DNA from: GCA-002282575 sp964646525
GTDB lineage: Bacteria; Pseudomonadota; Gammaproteobacteria; Thiomicrospirales; Thiomicrospiraceae
Length of the DNA: 7,221 bases
Direction: 5' to 3'
NCBI GenBank assembly: GCA_964646525.1
Contig: CAZYER010000057.1
Span: 1 to 7,221, forward strand
Below the pieces are notes generated by a model. It was given only the letters and a program-made list of their open reading frames with translations, was not told the origin of the DNA and did not search any database. A program made the translations under genes and the position numbers. This document shows, in pieces, positions 5,871 through 7,221 of this stretch. Each line of letters begins with the position of its first letter. The stretch's first letter is position 1.

Positions 5871-6032
5871 TTAGTGGCAAGGATAATGAATAGCTTCGTA
5901 TTGTTCAACTAATGTTGCTAACACTTTAAGTTGACTTAGCTCGTCCGTGCCTTCCTTTGCACCCATTAGTTCGTTAATGCGTTGCAAGGTTAGCTCGTAA
6001 TCTTGATCTGTTTTAATGGGTTCAATGTTCAT
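5871..6032 (-). pseudogene. HigA-like antitoxin fragment lacking the HTH domain
   Basis: The 53-residue frame begins MNIEPIKTDQDYELTLQRI, continues ELMGAKEGTDELSQLKVLATLVEQYEAIHYP, and stops two residues later. This matches the N-terminal region of HigA-type antitoxins (typical: I.TE.DYE.AL..IE.LM....GT.E.DEL..LATLVE.YE..HYPI..PDP), which normally goes on to an XRE helix-turn-helix domain for a total of about 110-130 residues. Here the DNA-binding half is missing. No HigB toxin is adjacent. The start at 6032 has no clear SD and follows the BrnA-like gene by 34 bases, so it is probably transcribed with it. It may be a decayed remnant or a solo partial antitoxin. Family recognition is good; whether it is expressed is unknown. 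Confidence 0.75.
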
Positions 6033-6066
6033 GGTAACACTATTTCAATTCATAAATTTTTTCTAA

Positions 6067-6279
6067 TCAGCTTGCCGTTTTCAACACATCCAGCATTTCA
6101 ATGTCTTTGCGCAATAGCTGATTGACCAAAGCCTGTACAGCAACTTTACCTTGATGACCTACCAATTCAATCAGCGACGCTTGTACATCTTGATCGAGAA
6201 AAATTGGCAGTTGAATGGACTCAGCTGGAACATAAAATTTGCCCTGTTCGGCTTGACTAAAATCGTATTCGGCTTTCAT
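6067..6279 (-). CDS. BrnA-like antitoxin
   Basis: A 70-residue protein of the COG5304/CopG-like antitoxins paired with BrnT toxins. It begins MKAEYDFSQAEQGKFYVP, a common start in this group (EYDFS.AE.GKFY), which wraps the toxin, followed by IQLPIFLDQDVQASL and VAVQALVNQLLRKDIEML at about 46-63, a ribbon-helix-helix-like segment for operator binding and dimerisation. Its ATG overlaps the toxin stop by 4 bases (6276-6279), with AGAGAGG at 6289-6295 as SD, the usual toxin-first order of brnTA. The complex would be expected to autorepress its own promoter, which is not obvious here because the pair directly follows the restriction gene. Confidence 0.85.
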   Translation of the reverse strand: MKAEYDFSQAEQGKFYVPAESIQLPIFLDQDVQASLIELVGHQGKVAVQALVNQLLRKDIEMLDVLKTAS

Positions 6280-6560
6280 TTCACTTTCCTCTCTAAATAG
6301 AGCTTTTTTTCGTTCTTAGTTGCGGGTCTGGCAGAAATAAGGCGCATGGTGTCATTCGCTAACTCAACATGTACGACAACGATTGTACCATTGACGGGTT
6401 CCTCACCCAATAATAGCCAACGATCTTCCCCATAATTTCCTGTATGGTCTGGCATATTGAGCTGGTGCTGATCTGTGAAAGCATAACTGGCATCATTAAA
6501 ATCAATGCCGTGTTTTTTGATGTTAGCCCGATTTTTAGACTCGTCCCAGATAAATTGCAT
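6276..6560 (-). CDS. BrnT-like toxin (putative ribonuclease)
   Basis: BrnT toxins are small RelE-fold ribonucleases that arrest translation and are neutralised by BrnA. The 94 residues show the family pattern: FIWDESKNRANIKKHGIDF at 3-21 (F.WDE.K...N..KHG..F), ASYAFTDQHQL, YGEDRWLLLGE, TIVVVHVE, and the C-terminal RLISARPATKNEKKLY at about 73-88 (R.ISAR.A...E...Y), which contains the putative active-site arginines and Glu. The ATG at 6560-6558 lies one base after the restriction gene's stop, and its strong SD GGAGGAG is embedded in that gene's last codons, so translation is coupled to the restriction-modification gene. Full family length and intact motifs indicate a functional toxin. Confidence 0.9.
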   Translation of the reverse strand: MQFIWDESKNRANIKKHGIDFNDASYAFTDQHQLNMPDHTGNYGEDRWLLLGEEPVNGTIVVVHVELANDTMRLISARPATKNEKKLYLERKVK

Positions 6561-6561
6561 A

Positions 6562-7221
6562 TTACTCCTCCACCAACCCCTGCTCTTCCTCGCTCAACCC
6601 AAACAGTGCATACACCTCTTTATTCAACGCCTGTTCTTTTTCGTTAATTTGCTGATTAATTTGCTCGATTTTTTGGCGGTTGCTGTTCAGGTATTCCTCC
6701 CAATCGTCGCGTTCGCTGATGGGGATGAGTTTGTCGCCTGCTTTTAGTCCAAAGCTCTTTTTTAACTCGTTTTGCAGGCTGGTAAAGTTGAGTGTCCACC
6801 ATGCTTGCGCTTTTTGCGTTAGTTTGGCGGTGTTGTCCGTTGGGAAAAGATCGCTGACCAGTCGGTGCGTCACTTTTTGCTCGATGGCGTAGCGTTGTTC
6901 GGTTAGGCTTTGACAGCTTTCTGCCAGTTGTCCAATGCTGGTTTGTTGTTCCTCGGTAGCGGTGGGAATGGGTAAGGTTTCCATTTTAATTGATCGTAAT
7001 TCATAGAAGTGCCCTCTTACAAAGGTGCATATTGAAGAAATTACAACCCACATGGCAGAGGAGTTCAATAGTCCTAGTAAGAAGAAATCACCATTTGGTA
7101 TAAGAAAACATTTGTTATTAGTTGTCGGGTCTCGACTGATTATAAACTTTTTTAACAAATAACTCGGGATTGGTTTTCTGCCACTCCATGAGTTTGGCAA
7201 TCGGGGTGACATGCCCAAGGT
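6562..7221 (-). pseudogene. Type IIG restriction-modification protein, 3' part, frameshifted near 7148-7153
   Basis: This is the C-terminal part of an Eco57I/TaqI-like fused methyltransferase-restriction enzyme. From about 7147 to 6562 one frame encodes CFLIPNGDFFLLGLLNS, FYELRSIKMETLPIP (TaqI-like specificity domain), then a helical tail with AWWTLNFTSLQNELKKSFG, RDDWEEYLNSNRQKIEQI and a coiled coil ending YALFGLSEEE. From 7221 to about 7154 coding lies in a different frame, with HVTPIAKLMEWQKTNPELF, which is typical of this family. The two join at six T (7148-7153); one base fewer would restore the frame. The methylase motifs lie beyond the right edge. Overall protein continuity across the junction is doubtful because the joined segments are probably not neighbours in full-length relatives. 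Restriction function is inferred from family; the gene heads the brnTA unit. Confidence 0.72.

Noticed and set aside
6444..6892. Plus-strand frames opposite brnT and the restriction gene
   Set aside because: They are antisense to strongly supported minus-strand genes and show no domain or ribosome-binding evidence.
7162..7218. ATG at 7212-7210 as a true start of a 218-residue protein
   Set aside because: The first twenty or so codons in that frame are meaningless (Pro/Ser/Arg-rich), whereas another frame there encodes a recognisable type IIG segment; the gene is cut by the window edge and frame-broken.

Overview
The window looks like an AT-leaning gammaproteobacterial chromosome segment. The best evidence is gene-level: the XthA, MlaA, CcoS, Fre-type reductase and TesA/YbbA/YbbP-type sequences all resemble gammaproteobacterial families, and tesA lying divergent from a ybbA-ybbP ABC unit is an arrangement known from E. 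coli. A sulfur-oxidiser-like lineage (Thiotrichales) is possible but is only a guess.

Layout. (1) 1-256, minus: 5' part of a nitroreductase-family gene. (2) 257-522: AT-rich spacer with two perfect and several near-perfect DnaA-box-like 9-mers. (3) 523-2641, plus: an AEC-family transporter gene interrupted by two +1 frameshifts, an NlpC/P60 lipoprotein and an MlaA/VacJ-family protein, tightly packed. (4) 2746-4483, plus: xthA (exonuclease III), a Fre-like flavin reductase and ccoS, probably one operon. (5) 4434-5832: a damaged tesA/ybbA/ybbP locus. The 3' end of tesA (minus) runs straight into the 3' half of ybbA (plus), so the 5' halves of both divergent genes and the promoter region between them are missing. 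The permease that follows keeps only its N-terminal half and lacks about 80 residues inside it. (6) 5847-5868: a terminator hairpin with T-runs on both sides. (7) 5871-7221, minus: a defence/addiction cluster, reading from the right edge: the 3' part of a type IIG restriction-modification gene, a BrnT-like toxin, a BrnA-like antitoxin, and a HigA-like antitoxin fragment without its helix-turn-helix domain.

The intact genes cover envelope maintenance (NlpC/P60, MlaA), DNA repair (XthA), flavin reduction and cbb3 oxidase assembly (CcoS). The striking property of the window is the number of broken genes: at least five of about fourteen are frameshifted, internally deleted or truncated. The three frameshifts are all single extra bases in short runs, which fits sequencing error as well as real decay. 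The tesA/ybbA junction and the permease deletion are not explained by homopolymer error; they need either real deletions or misassembly. I saw no RNA genes, CRISPR arrays or recognisable transposases.
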